Shown here piece after piece: positions 34,732-46,700 of a stretch of DNA of 64,000 bases. Below the pieces are notes generated by a model. It did not search any database. It had not been told where the DNA came from and saw nothing but the letters and a program-made list of their open reading frames with translations. The translations under genes were made by a program, and so were the position numbers. Source of the stretch: Diploscapter coronatus. Its lineage: Eukaryota; Nematoda; Chromadorea; Rhabditida; Rhabditidae. Each line of letters starts with the position of its first letter. Within the stretch, counting starts at the first letter, position 1. The stretch is taken from NCBI GenBank assembly GCA_964036155.1, contig OZ038422.1, forward strand, positions 39,517,201 through 39,581,200. Direction: 5' to 3'.

Positions 34732-35702
34732 TGCCGGAATCCCAAGTGAATCCCATCAGCCTGATTGCCAAGGCGGCGCGAATTAACATTGGTCTTATCT
34801 TCTTTTGTTAATATTTCTCCCGGCAAATCATTTTGTCTTTCCCATGAAGTTAATTAGGAATCGTGGGTGATCAGTCCGGTTCTCAGTTGGACGAAAGGAT
34901 AAAGAGTCCGGTAGTTCGTGATAGAATTTGATAAGCAGATGGGGGACTTGGTGGGAGCCTTAAACTTGGGTAATTAAATCGAATATATCGAAGTGAGGTG
35001 GATGACAAAGAGAGTGTATGCTGTCTGCCATGCAGGAATGCATCGTATCCTTTGCTGTCTAAATCCCCCCTATCTTGATGTAGGCACTTTTCACCTTGTG
35101 ATTTTTCCAATCATGTTTTTTGCAATTCGGAAATGAACTTGGATTATGATTAGATTGGAGTTAGGTCGCGATGTAAGAGTGGGTTGGACGTAATTGTGAA
35201 CATTTAGCACCGCATTTTTATTAGAATGGAGACCTTCCGAGCTAGTAGTAAATAGTATTTCAAAGTTTAATTTACGCGTAGCGGAATTATAATGATATTT
35301 CGCATAGATTCTGATCTATGATGCCCACTATCTGAGGGATAATCATGAATAAAAGATTACGAATTATTACTAATGGGCATTAGATGTCAGAGACGATAAT
35401 TGGATAAAACCCCTAAAGAAAAAAAATCGTAAGGACATCATAATGAAATAGGTGGAATAGGGAAAATGAGAGAATATCCAGAATTGCATTAAACGAGTCG
35501 AAAAGATTTTTGTTCATCGTGCGTCTAATTCAGTGGCAGATTGTTATAAATGGAAATCTTTATCACTAACGGGAAAAAGAAAGTGAAAGGATAAGGTGAA
35601 TACTTCCATACAAAGGCCGAGCGGAATTCCGAGAGTTTTTGCATTCTGAATACCGAAAAGCAAAATTTGGAATTCCGCCCGGTCTTGTTCCATGCTGTTT
35701 TA
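34732..35702. other. Intergenic region, no gene seen
   Basis: Upstream of the Thr-rich gene and next to the mariner relic. It contains the inverted repeat at 35613-35686. No coding signal recognised. Confidence 0.45.
35613..35686. repeat. 74-bp imperfect inverted repeat
   Basis: AAGGCCGAGCGGAATTCCGA on the left mirrors TGGAATTCCGCCCGGTCTT on the right; arms of about 27 bases with a few mismatches and a short centre. A hairpin-type MITE, only 17 bases from the mariner element. Confidence 0.6.
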
Positions 35703-36406
35703 TTAGGCTGTTAAGAAAGTCCTGCACCAAAAATTTTAAAAATCTATAATTTTCTAAAAATGAGCCGAATGCCCTAATACGTGTGAAAACCTTGTAGAAT
35801 GTTCTCTAAGCTATCACCACATGGGTATATAAGGGCCTGCGCCCGGGGTTTTGATAACTTACGGCCATTATAAGTGAACCCCAACTTCGAACAATCAATC
35901 ATTTACTACGAGCTGTTTCCTGCAAGCAGGATCGTCACGGCTATCATCTACGTCGATCAGTTTCAAAAATTGGTCGGCATAATTCGAGAAAAACGGCCGA
36001 GACCGCTTAATTGTCCACCTACTGCATGACAACGCGTGACTACACGTCGCTTCAAACACCCGCCAAAAGACCACAAGACCACAAAGCTCGATTGACATCC
36101 GGTCATTCACTCATCGTACTCGCCGGGCCTCGCTCTGCCAGACTACCATTTGTTCCGTCCTTTAAAGCTCCATCTACGAGAGAAATAAATCGACAAAGAC
36201 GACGACCTCAAAACAGCAGTCGACAACTTCTTAGCGTCACAGTCTCCTGAATACTGGGCGCAGGGCATCGATGATCTGCCCACTAGATGGGAGAAGGTGA
36301 TAGACATATCTGGTGATTATATTGTTGATTAATTGTTGTTATTAACAAAGTTATCAATAAATTTATAAAATGTTATTTTTAGTGCAGGACTTTCTTAACA
36401 GCCTAA
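35703..36406 (+). mobile_element. Internally deleted mariner element
   Basis: 704 bp bounded by TA on both sides. The ends are inverted repeats beginning TTAGGCTGTTAAGAAAGTCC, matching over more than 25 bases with one mismatch. The interior keeps only the C-terminal part of a mariner transposase in shifted frames: a LLHDNAR segment, a DYHLF-like stretch of the third catalytic Asp region, and SPEYWAQGIDDLPTRWEKV. The N-terminal DNA-binding part and first catalytic residue are missing. It is non-autonomous but its ends look usable by a transposase supplied in trans. Confidence 0.9.
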
Positions 36407-36677
36407 TATTTTGTTCTGGTTACTCAAAAAATGCGTCTTAAACATTAATAATATTTATTTATTAACATATACAAATTCATATACAAGCTCGTAAGTTTGA
36501 CTTTTGGAATGGAAACTGTGAAAACTGACTTAATGGTACCCCTTTAATAGATATTCTAATAAATTATTATATCATTAAGTCAAGAATAACAATAATTTCA
36601 ACAAATAAATAAGCAAATAAGCGTATATTGCACAACTCATCAGGTATAACAATCATTTAAAGTGTTGTACTTTTCAT

Positions 36678-39600
36678 TCATGAGAGAAAGGGAGGGGTAA
36701 CAAGTTTCGCCATGCCTAATAATAAATCGACACCGGCGGGAAGAAGTACCTAAAATGAGATATAAAATATAAATTTCAATATGGTTTTAAATTGGAATAA
36801 TTATTCAGCCTACCGATTCATTAAGGCTAGATTCACCAGTGAAAACGTCAACAACGGCCCTTCGCACATATGTGAAAATCTATAAAAAATAAAAACTAAT
36901 TTTAAATTTCAATAAATTTAAACCTCAGCAAATTTGTACTGTATAATGACTCCCTTCATATTGCTATGGCATGATGCCAGCATATCATTCACAATTAGCC
37001 TTCCGTTGCTCGTTAATGGAGCATAAATGCCTTTTCTTTGGGTGATAATGATATTCACGATCTTTTGCTGACGGAAACGACCCTAAAAATTAGAATATAT
37101 AATAATAAAATATCTGCTTTTTAAATAGGAGATTTAAATCCTATATTGCATTTAATGATATTAAAAGGTCAAATTACCTTGTGAATAACAATGACACATT
37201 GTCCAATCCTTAGCTCATCGGCGTAGACGGGCTTTGTCGGAGTGAAATCGATGTATTCATCGTAATAATCTTAAATTCATTATTGTTTAAATTTAATTTT
37301 TAATAAATACCTCCGCACTCAGTCATGTACATTAAATGTTTGTCGGTCAGCCTTAGCGCCTTGCCAAATTCGGTAATAATCGTGATGAAGCTCGCGTTGA
37401 CTTCTGGTTCTTTGTGAAGCCACATTAGAATGGGGGCAAAGTAAACCTAAAATAAAATATATTAAAAAAAATTAAAGATAGGTATTGAATCATCAAATAA
37501 GATCTCTAAATTTAGAATTATAACTAGAGAGGCCAAGTGCCCCCCTTTTGAGGGAGAGAAAGAACGCATAAATTTTTCCGACGTTTCAATTATCGCTAAT
37601 TATCTCGTTAATTAATCGATAATTTCATGAAACCAAGACACAAATTAGGGTAATAAAATACGCCCGAACTGATGGCGTCGTTGGTTTTTCGAAAAAGGCC
37701 TTCTGAAGGCATGAACGACGTCAAAACTCGATGATACAGGTCATTTTCCAAACGGTTTCCAACGGATCCAAAAACTACGATATCGATTTAGTATATCTGC
37801 ATTGACGGTTTGTCAACTTAGGCCAACACGACCGAGCACAACTACGTCAAAATTTTGACGTAAAAATAGCCGTGCTAAACGCATACGTGTAAAATACGGA
37901 GTAATAAAAAGGGAAGTTACACGGTTTCCAACGGATCATGAAACTACGACATCGATTTAGTCTATCTGCATTGACGGTTTGTCAACTTAGGCCAACACGA
38001 ATGAGCACAACTACTTCAAAGTTTTACTATGAAAATGTTAGCGTTAAACACGTAGTATGCGTAAAATACGGAGTGAGAAAAGGGGAAATCGATCGATAAT
38101 GATCATTATCAATTTGACTATCACCCAAGCACCATTTGGTAATATTTTGAGGAGTTTCACGCCTAATTAGGTTAATTAGTGTAAACGCAGTGCAATTTTC
38201 TTGTCGGAAAAATTTGGGAAGGCCACTGCAGGAACGAATTGCCGCACAAAAATGGTCATAACTTTTGATAGGATGGACCATTTTTGAAAATTTAAAAAGC
38301 TTTGAGTTTATACCGATCTCAGCTATCATATTGATATCAAATTTACCCCGTTCAACGCATTTTGAAAAACCACTTGGCCTCTCTAATTATAACTCTCTAA
38401 CTTCAATGCCATATTCACTCTTCTGATAATACATAGCATCAGGAAAACGGTATACTAATTAGTTAAATTCCAAGAACTTATTGGATGACGCAACATAATA
38501 AGTAATAGTATATAATTTAAAGAATTACATGGGTCACATTGGTCGTCAATATGAAGTCACCGACTTCAACCTCGTCTATTCTCTTCTTGCCATTCGGGGT
38601 CGTCAGCCAAGTGTCCGATGAGAAGCACGCCCCCGTTCCTACCAAACCTCCACCTCCGACTGGGGCTAAAAATATGATTTTAAGTTTAGGAATTAATGCC
38701 TCTTTAATTTTTTTTTTAAATTAAGATTGGTGAAGATCAGTTTTTTTCATTTATGTTTTTAAAATTGAATAAATCTCCATACCGATCGGTGGCGGTACGA
38801 CCGGCGGCGGTGCGACCGGTGGAGGTGGAGCTGCGGCGGCGAATTGATTGGGGATCGCAAAACTGTTGGCCTGAGCAAACTGTGCCGCCGCGAACTGGTT
38901 TGCTGCTGCCTTAAGCAAGAGAATTAGAATATCATAATCATTAAATTTTATATTTTATGCCTGAGCAGCCGCGCTTCCTTGACCCTGACCCTGTCCTTGT
39001 CCTTGTCCCTGGCCTTGTCCCTGTCCCTGGCCTTGTCCCTGTCCTTGGCCTTGACCCTGGCCTTGACCTTGTCCTTGCCCCTGTCCTTGGCCTTGACCTT
39101 GCCCCTGACCTTGTCCTTGACCAGTTCCTTGACCTAAAATACTTTGGATTATTTACTAACTTAGGCGGAATTTAGTTAGCTTACCACCTCCCTGAGCTGC
39201 GGCCGCGGCCGCGGCCTCTTGTTGAGCGTGAAGTGCAGCAGTAGCAGCCGCTAACTCCTCGGCCGTAGGCGGGAAGTCCGAAGCAGGAGGGGGCTAATTA
39301 GATAGATAATTAAGACATTTATAAATTAAATGGATATAGTCGAGTAATTAAATGAGGATAATTGGAATAACTAACTCACCAGATAAGAGGATTGATAAGC
39401 CAGGACATTATACATTCCAGCATCAATTTTGCACGTCCTATCACTGAATCGTCCAGTCTGCCAAATAAAATCTGCCGGCGTTAAGATAGATTCGAATGTA
39501 GTGTTAAATCGCCTTTGGATTTTACGTAATATTGCCTGAGATATCAAATTTTACAATTTAATTGACGTATTTAAATTACAGTAGCCATATATTGCGTTTG

Positions 39601-42600
39601 ATGTCGGTTAAAGCCCTCTTTCTGTTTCTCAACATCGATAGTTTTGAACATATCATATTGCATATTTCGGTCGCAGCATATAACGCCTAGATTTCAAATT
39701 ATTATTAAAGATATTTAAATTAATATACCATCTAATTTCTCCAAGTCCGGAGGGCAATTCATAGGTTTAGCCTCTCCCAGGTCGACTTCTACAGGCCAAT
39801 GTAAAGGATACTGTAATTAACATTCTTATTTTAACCGTAACTTTCGTAAATCGCGTACCGTAATATTCGAATTCGTCGTATAGGCGAAGATGTAATACTT
39901 ATCCACTCGGAATTTACAGATGGAATCATTAGCATGGTTGACATTAAAGATAAAGTCATCATAAGAGACGAAAACCTCCATAGAGTGTTGAAATAGCTCC
40001 TCGGCGTCCCATTGGAGCCTCTTAATTAGCATAATTGGAACTTAATTACCCTAATTATCTTTTTAATTACCCTAGAAAATTGCCGTAGATTGTACTGATG
40101 GAAGTTGGGAAGTCGAATAACTTGCCGATAAGCCTGAAGAAGCGAGTTGAATAACTGAACATTACAGCAGTACGACCCTAAATAGGGTAAGTAGTGAGTT
40201 AATTGAGATAATTAACCATTTAATTACCTCTATGATCTTGGTCGCAATGAGAATTCACGGGGAACCCAGCTCTAGGGCCTTCAGCTTCGATAGCCAATGA
40301 GGTATGGAAGTCCTTCATCTCAGGCAGTGTGATTTCAGTTGAACCCAAATGCTCTCTCTCACCGAAATTAAAGAAGTAGTTCTCAGCCTCTTGATAGTCA
40401 ACATCATACTTAATTAGGGCTATTATTTGAATAGTCTAATTAACCATTTAATTACCTGTTTAGGCGTTGCGTAGATCAAAATGTAGAACTCCTTGTAGAA
40501 CTGATGACAAATAGCGTTTCCCACGTGATATGTCGCAAATGCAAAGTCGTGTCTGGACACGAAAACTTCGTATGACCGCTCGAACCGTAGTTGGGCCATT
40601 CTTTGGATTCTCTGAAGTTAATTGCTCAATTAAAATAATTACCCACAGAAATTATTTATTTAATTACCCCCGCAATGACGCCTTCACTTCCGGCTCCATA
40701 CCAGGGGGAGGTCGATAATTCGGTTACAGCGTCTCGCACTGTCTGCGTTAACGCGCGATCACAGCATTTATGGCCTTAATTAATTCAATTATGTGCCGAA
40801 CGAGACTGCATCTCATGAACTATCATATTTTCGTAAACAAGGAAGTCTGTGTACAATGTCTCATGAAAAAATGAGCTGGGCTTATTCTTTCTCTCTTTTT
40901 GAAAAGGGGAAAAGGAGAGAAGACCACCCCAAAAAAGTATGTGTCATTGCAAAAAGTATCATTTTAATTGAAAAAGAGTGTATTTTGTAAATTACACACC
41001 AGATCTTCGTCCTTTAATACAATGCGATCCCTTGGGAAATCGTAAATTCCACCGATAATTATCGTTATCTTCCTGTTCCGCATCAGGGCCCTTCCGCTCA
41101 TTTTTCGCTAGAATTTCAGTGGCCACGACTGGGACCTGAAAATGAATATTTTAAAATAAAATGCACGATTTTTACTGACTTGTAAATTAGCGTCTGCAGG
41201 ACTATGAGATCTATCGATGTCAATCGAGTTCGCGGTGAAGTTATTATCAAAAAGTCGGAGTTCATTTCCTATGGCGGAATCTGTGTGGGCTGAAATTTAA
41301 ATTGTTTTAAAATAAACGTCAATTTTCTTTTTATTTTGATACCTGCAGCCGTTGGTGCATGAGTAGTGGTGGTTCTTCTCATTACTGGGGTGACCGGTAC
41401 CGGGGTTGAAACTGGCAATGGCTCTTCAGTGACTTCCTGAAACTATATGTAGCAGTCAAAACTCCGAATTAGCTTAAATCATGCGTTTAAAATGTCAAAG
41501 ACAATTTGCATTTAAATTTAACTTAGCAATTATTTTAAGATCTAAGTTTTGATGAACTCAGTACTTGGAACTCTTCTGGGGCATCAATTATCGGAGCCAA
41601 ATTCGTGTCTTCAGCTTGCCGTTTTTCTCGTCGATTTTCCGAGTTCTTCTTTCTGGGATGAACCCTTTTCTTAGGCTTCTTCGTAAGAGTTTCTCCATCG
41701 TCCACTTTATCTGGTACCTTCTCATTTAAAAGAGATTTTGGCTTCAGGTGGTTTTTCGCGCCTGAAATTAGAACTTTTCGGCTTGTTCAAAATATTTATC
41801 TTAAGTTTGAATTGTGTAACTAAAATTTAAATTTATTTTTAAAAAATGAAATTATTACGACTATCCGGCAATTTGAAGAGGTTTTTATTGTTGTCGAGAT
41901 TTTGAATCGGCGGCTGACAGGTCAAGTCTTCTGCGAGAAAAATGATAATACGTAACCAAGAATAATATTTAGCAAAAATGGTATCCCTTACCTCCAGCCA
42001 TGGGGTTTTCTCGCTTGTCAGGGAAATATCCTCGGACTCCCAGGGCTTTGGTACTGCCTAAGTCCTCCTGAGCGTCCAAAGCAGCGAACCACTCTTCGAA
42101 TTTGAGGTTAAATGGGTCGTACTAAATTTGAAATATAAATAAAAGTTGTCCTTCATTATTTGATACCGTCGAAGCTAGCAAAATTATTGAGCTTCATATA
42201 TCAAATTTGATATCTTCCCTTACCCGATTGGGCGTTTCATAGATCAAGACGTGGTACTCATCGGTCATAATCTTGCATGTCATGCACCCATGATAATACG
42301 AGGCGATCGCGAAGTTTCTCTCAGTGATGATAACTTCGAAGGTCGTTCGGAACTCCAATTGGGCCCTTCTCTGGATGAACTGGAATTTAAAAATTATCGA
42401 TTATTCTTCAAATTTATTTATTTACTTTAGCCGCATCGCCCAACTTTTCAGCGTTAATTCCGAGTTTTATTGACTCTTTCAAGTTCGCTTCAAGATCGGA
42501 ATCACAACATCGAATTCTCATTGTATGGTAGGGCTCATCGGGGCCTGAATTTCAAAAATAGGCTCAATTAAAAATTGAAGTCAATTAGAGTATTATTGAA

Positions 42601-43286
42601 ATTAATTGATATTGATGGAAGTTAAATGAGACTAGATTAAGATTGAAATTTGATTTTGTCAGATTTTCAAATCTCTTTGGAAAGTATCTATTTTGTCATG
42701 CGATCAATTTTCTTTTCGAACTTATCATACTAGTCAATTTTCCAGCGAAACGGACCTCAGCATTGATGTTTTTTTCGGATTTTCTTCATTCTTAACTAAT
42801 TTTTCTCGTTTTTTGCAGAAAACTTACCCAACAACTTCTCTTCGTCCGTATCAGAGACGTTCCAAGCGCATAGCGGGGGTTTTCTGAAAATTTAAAACCG
42901 GTTTTTAGATTCTTCAGGCTTTATCTTTACATCGTGATACAAAACTTTTTATATTATTATCCAAAATTATTTCTTTTTTATTTTTCATAAAATTCCATAC
43001 TATCAAAATCTTAATTGTACCTTATCTGATAAGAATCCAAGTTTGGACCTTCTTTATAAGTTGGGGAACCTTCTCGGTACCCAGATTGAGGGATGAGATT
43101 TTGAGCGTAAGCCACCGGTGATCCGAGGTTCAGATTTTGAGATTGCTGAAAGTCGGGGGCGAGGTGAGAGGTTGAGATTGAACTTGAGCCGGAATCGGGT
43201 AATTCACCAACCTGAGGATTCTGACCAGCTTGAATAATCCCGATAAAATGTAGCGTGAGATTCAGAATTACCCAGGTAATTCGCAT
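36678..43286 (-). CDS. Groundhog-type Hedgehog-related protein: four Ground-like domains, GQ/Ala linker, Hint domain
   Basis: About 27 minus-strand exons, roughly 1,100 residues. The signal peptide MRITWVILNLTLHFIGIIQA follows a TTTCAG acceptor. Four Ground-like modules each have a CC-D/N half and an F/Y-E-v-i half: CCDSDLEANL with FEVIITERNFAIASYYHG (42544-42234); CCDRALTQTV with YEVFVSRHDFAFATYHVG (about 40780-40460); CCNVQLFNSL with MEVFVSYDDFIFNVNH (about 40195-39850); CCDRNMQYDM with FESILTPADFIWQT (about 39710-39380). A basic linker with REKRQAED, a GQ-repeat and Ala-rich linker precede the Hint domain (38665-36815): GACFSSDTWLTT, DEVEVGDFIL, LTDKHLMY (TxxH) and ASCHSN. Hint domains self-cleave before Cys. 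Secreted, probably epidermal/cuticle-linked by analogy with GRD proteins. Some middle exon edges are approximate. Confidence 0.88.
37525..38385. mobile_element. 861-bp hAT-like non-autonomous element in a Hint-domain intron
   Basis: Ends TAGAGAGGCCAAGTG and its exact complement CACTTGGCCTCTCTA, flanked by a perfect 8-bp direct repeat ATTATAAC (37517-37524 and 38386-38393), the hAT target-site length. The interior has no transposase but carries a tandem duplication. It lies wholly inside the intron between the first two Hint exons of the groundhog gene (37447-38528). Confidence 0.85.
37752..38090. repeat. Two tandem ~169-bp repeats inside the hAT-like element
   Basis: ACGGTTTCCAACGGATC...ACTACGA.ATCGATTTAG occurs at 37752 and again at 37921; both units continue with CTGCATTGACGGTTTGTCAA and end near AAAATACGGAGT. 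Identity is high with scattered changes. Confidence 0.85.
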
Positions 43287-46200
43287 CTGAAACTTGGTAA
43301 TTTTTAAAAGCTCAAGATTTTTTCAATTACGGAACACGATAAAAGATAGCGTGACGGGATAAAAGATTCTTATAGAAATCCTTGTCTATCTGAATAGTAA
43401 GTTTGAGGGAAAGTCATCTGGAAGAAAGATTAGATGCATAAATTTTTATCACGAGGAATAGAAAAGCAAGCGTTTGTGATATCTTTAAAAACATGATAAT
43501 GAAATATAAAAGAAATAAAAGTTACATCCTAAACTCCATTCACAAGCAGTTCTTCGAGATCAGTGTTAAAGGTCAAACTAGCTTCATTTCTCTTTTATAG
43601 AAAGAAAGGCATAGTTGTACCTGACATATATGTCACCAATTGGACTGAGGAAGGGAAGCGTGGTCGAGTGGGCTAAGGACGCGAATTAGCCTTCTTTGTC
43701 AGACCCTCTCCCGTTTTTGAGTCTAAATCTGCTGATGCAGATCACCCATTGGCAAATGTTTCCATCCTTTAATCAGCCTTGTTTTTCTCTGATCACTCTC
43801 TTCTTATCATCTTATCTATCGTTCGAATACATCATGTATGACCGTCTTCTTTCAGCAGAGATGAATAAGATCTTCTAATTTAGCCGAGAGAAACTGAAGA
43901 GAATAAGACGTCGAAAATTTACAAAAGAAGGGGAGAATCGCGAGAGTGCTTTCAAATGCAAATCTTGATGCCGGATTTGGTGCAACAACGCAGGTCGGAT
44001 TTAAAAGGAATTACTAAGAGTGAGTAAGCTTTCCGAAAGGGCACACTCCCTATTGAAAGCTATTCTACTCGGAACTAACAGTTTCGGAACTGTCCGATTC
44101 GGAGCTCGGCCAGAATAGCATAGATAAGGTGGAATAGAAATGTCCCTATTCGGAACTCGATCGAAATCAAATACCTTCAAATTTATGTCATTATTCTTCT
44201 TCTTTCCAAGTGTTATATTCTATTCACATTTTCTACTATATTAGCTTTCTAATGTCAATTCTTTACGCCTACAATGCTCCGATTATTTTTCGACATGCTT
44301 TCACCGCTGATTTTTACAGGCGCGGTTTTCCAAGTCATTCTAAAGAATCGCATAGAATTGCTATTATATCATATACGATAAATAAAAGTTAAATCATTGA
44401 AAACGGCATGAAGAACCATCTGAAACAACGAAATTATCTGCAACACTTTCATTTTGGGGAAGAAAAAGATAGCCGCGTTGGAGAATCTTACGCATGAATT
44501 AGAATGTCGGAGTGCAAAGATAATCACTCGTCCCAATCTGCTTCTTCTGTTGCCATTATTAGTTCCTTAATTTCACTCTTCATTCGAAGTGCATATGCGT
44601 ATTCGCCCTCTTTCGTGATTATCTAAATCTAAATGCGGATAACGTAAATATATGACAATGCGTGAACGAAATGCAAATCAAAAGTTCGATTTTGAAAACT
44701 TTTTAAAGGAATTGAAAATGACTCAAATTGAATGAGATAAATGCTAGTGAATAAAACTTGTGGACAAAATAACTTTATGATAACACTGCTGAGCATTAAT
44801 ATTACTTGCTTAATTTAGTTTGTATTTATTGACTAATATTTGAAGCAGAACTTACTCCTTCAATAAAGATATATCACGTTTACGGAATGAGAATCTTCGG
44901 TCTTTCTTTCAGGTTTAGCTGATGAAGATGGGCTATTCAACCGAAGTCTTCCATAGGCAGTTTCATGAAGGAAGCAAATTAAGATTATCTACAGAGGAGG
45001 GCGGCCTTAATGGGGGAAAACCGTGAGACCGACGTCGATCTGTGGATTAAACTGGGTGATTGGAGATCCGAATTTGGAAAGAAAATCGGACAGAAATGAG
45101 GAATTCGGAATATAAATTGATATGAAACTGAGCAGCGTACTTTCTCGATAGTTCGAATTAAAACATGCGACTTCTTTTGGGCAATTAGGATAAAACGTTC
45201 TAATATCCCAACAAGAAATAGCATGAGACATTCACAATTAGCCTTAGATGATGTATTGTTATTTTCGAATAGCCCTTCTTCGGTGTTATGGTAATTAGGC
45301 AAATAATTCTCGTCATCGATATCAACAATCAAATGTTTTCACTTCAAACTCGTCGAATTTTGGTTATCAAATCTACTTCAAGCTATGAATTTTCAAATAT
45401 TCAATAAATTTAGATCAAACAATGACAACAAAGCCTACAACTGCAGCCCCGCAAACAGCTAATCACACGATTCCCTCCTTTAACGAAGAAAAGACACGCC
45501 CCTTTTATCGTCATAATTGTTCAAAAATAAAGAGTTATCCGTGACGGGTTTGCTCTAGAGAAAGCGAAATAGTATGTGACGTTTCTATTTCTCTGCAGCT
45601 ACTTTTCATCCCCCTCTCTCGCTTTAACATAGGCGTACTAGCCCATCGCGCATATCTAGTCGGAAAAAGGAGGTCAGAGGAAAATAACAAGGAACTGGCC
45701 TAAAAAACAGTTACGATATAGGCGCTTTGCTCCGCCCACCGATTTTTGCAATTTGCCCGCGCAAAGGGGGCGCTTGTTAATGGAGGGAATCGAGTGCTAA
45801 TACGAAAATTACAATTTTTTAGTTATCAAAAAAGAATGTCACAAAGCTGAATTTGAGACAGAACGACATTGAAGTTTTGGTGACAAACGTAAAGATTGAT
45901 TTTCCTCTTCAAATTCCCAATTGGGATTATTTCTCCTTCACTTCATTTTCCGTCCTTATTTTCTCAAACAGGCTGAATCCCCAGGCTAAATTTTTGATTT
46001 GAATTAGTGGCAATATTCAAAATGCTTGCGAATGTTACGCCTTGAAGCGAGAAGGAGATGATGACCTTCACTTCGTACAGTAGAGGAGAGAAGACGTATA
46101 TTAGTAACAATTACTAATAGTCACTTTCGACGCACTAACTCGATTAAAATTTTGCGTGATCACTTTAAAAGTATTTAAAAAAAAAAAAAAAAAAGATTTT

Positions 46201-46614
46201 TTTTTTAAATTTTATGTCAAGATGTTTACTGTAATTTTATTGAAAATGTTCAAAATGGATGGCAAATCTTGATCCTTGAAGAAAGAGGATATTCTGCGGG
46301 TTAAAGAATGGACTATCGATAAACATACGTAAAACATAGGGTGAGACAAGGAAAGGGGTTAGAAACAGACCTAGGAAGGACGATCGTCAGAAATCCTTTG
46401 CGACCTACCCCCATCATGCTACTCTCCTCTTTCTAAAAAATGCTACTTTGCAATAAGAGAAAGAGGATAGCGGCGTGTCGCTCTAAAAATGCATTCCTCC
46501 TTATTTTGCGTTTTCATCAAAATTAGCGTAAAATAGAATGTTTCTTCTATAGCAATGCTTGAATTTTTATTTCTTCATGCAATTTCAGAGTAAACTTGGT
46601 ACTTTTGTAAACAC
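43287..46614. other. Intergenic region with duplication arm B and decayed repeats
   Basis: Between the groundhog start and the dynein 3' end. It holds the tRNA-like relic around 43655-43735, four TCGGAACT-type repeats at 44069-44157, the inverted duplication arm at 44806-45352, an A/T homopolymer run near 46178-46206 and a fragment related to the 8.5-kb MITE near 46367-46413. No protein-coding gene recognised. Confidence 0.45.
44806..45352 (-). repeat. Inverted segmental duplication, arm B
   Basis: Reverse complement of 28899-29461 with few substitutions and a ~9-base indel near the outer edge (45330s). The same frame is open here (45231 down to 45007). Together the arms bracket about 16 kb that holds the lectin, Thr-rich and groundhog genes. 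Confidence 0.75.
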
Positions 46615-46620
46615 TTTATT
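46615..46620 (-). terminator. Poly(A) signal of the dynein-2 gene
   Basis: AATAAA on the minus strand about 80 bases past the dynein stop codon, a normal distance for a short nematode 3' UTR. Confidence 0.55.
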
Positions 46621-46700
46621 ATTTTCTATACAAAAAATATATCCTCAAAAATTCGTTTTCTAGAAAAAGAACTAAATTGAAAGAAAATGGAAAATATGCC

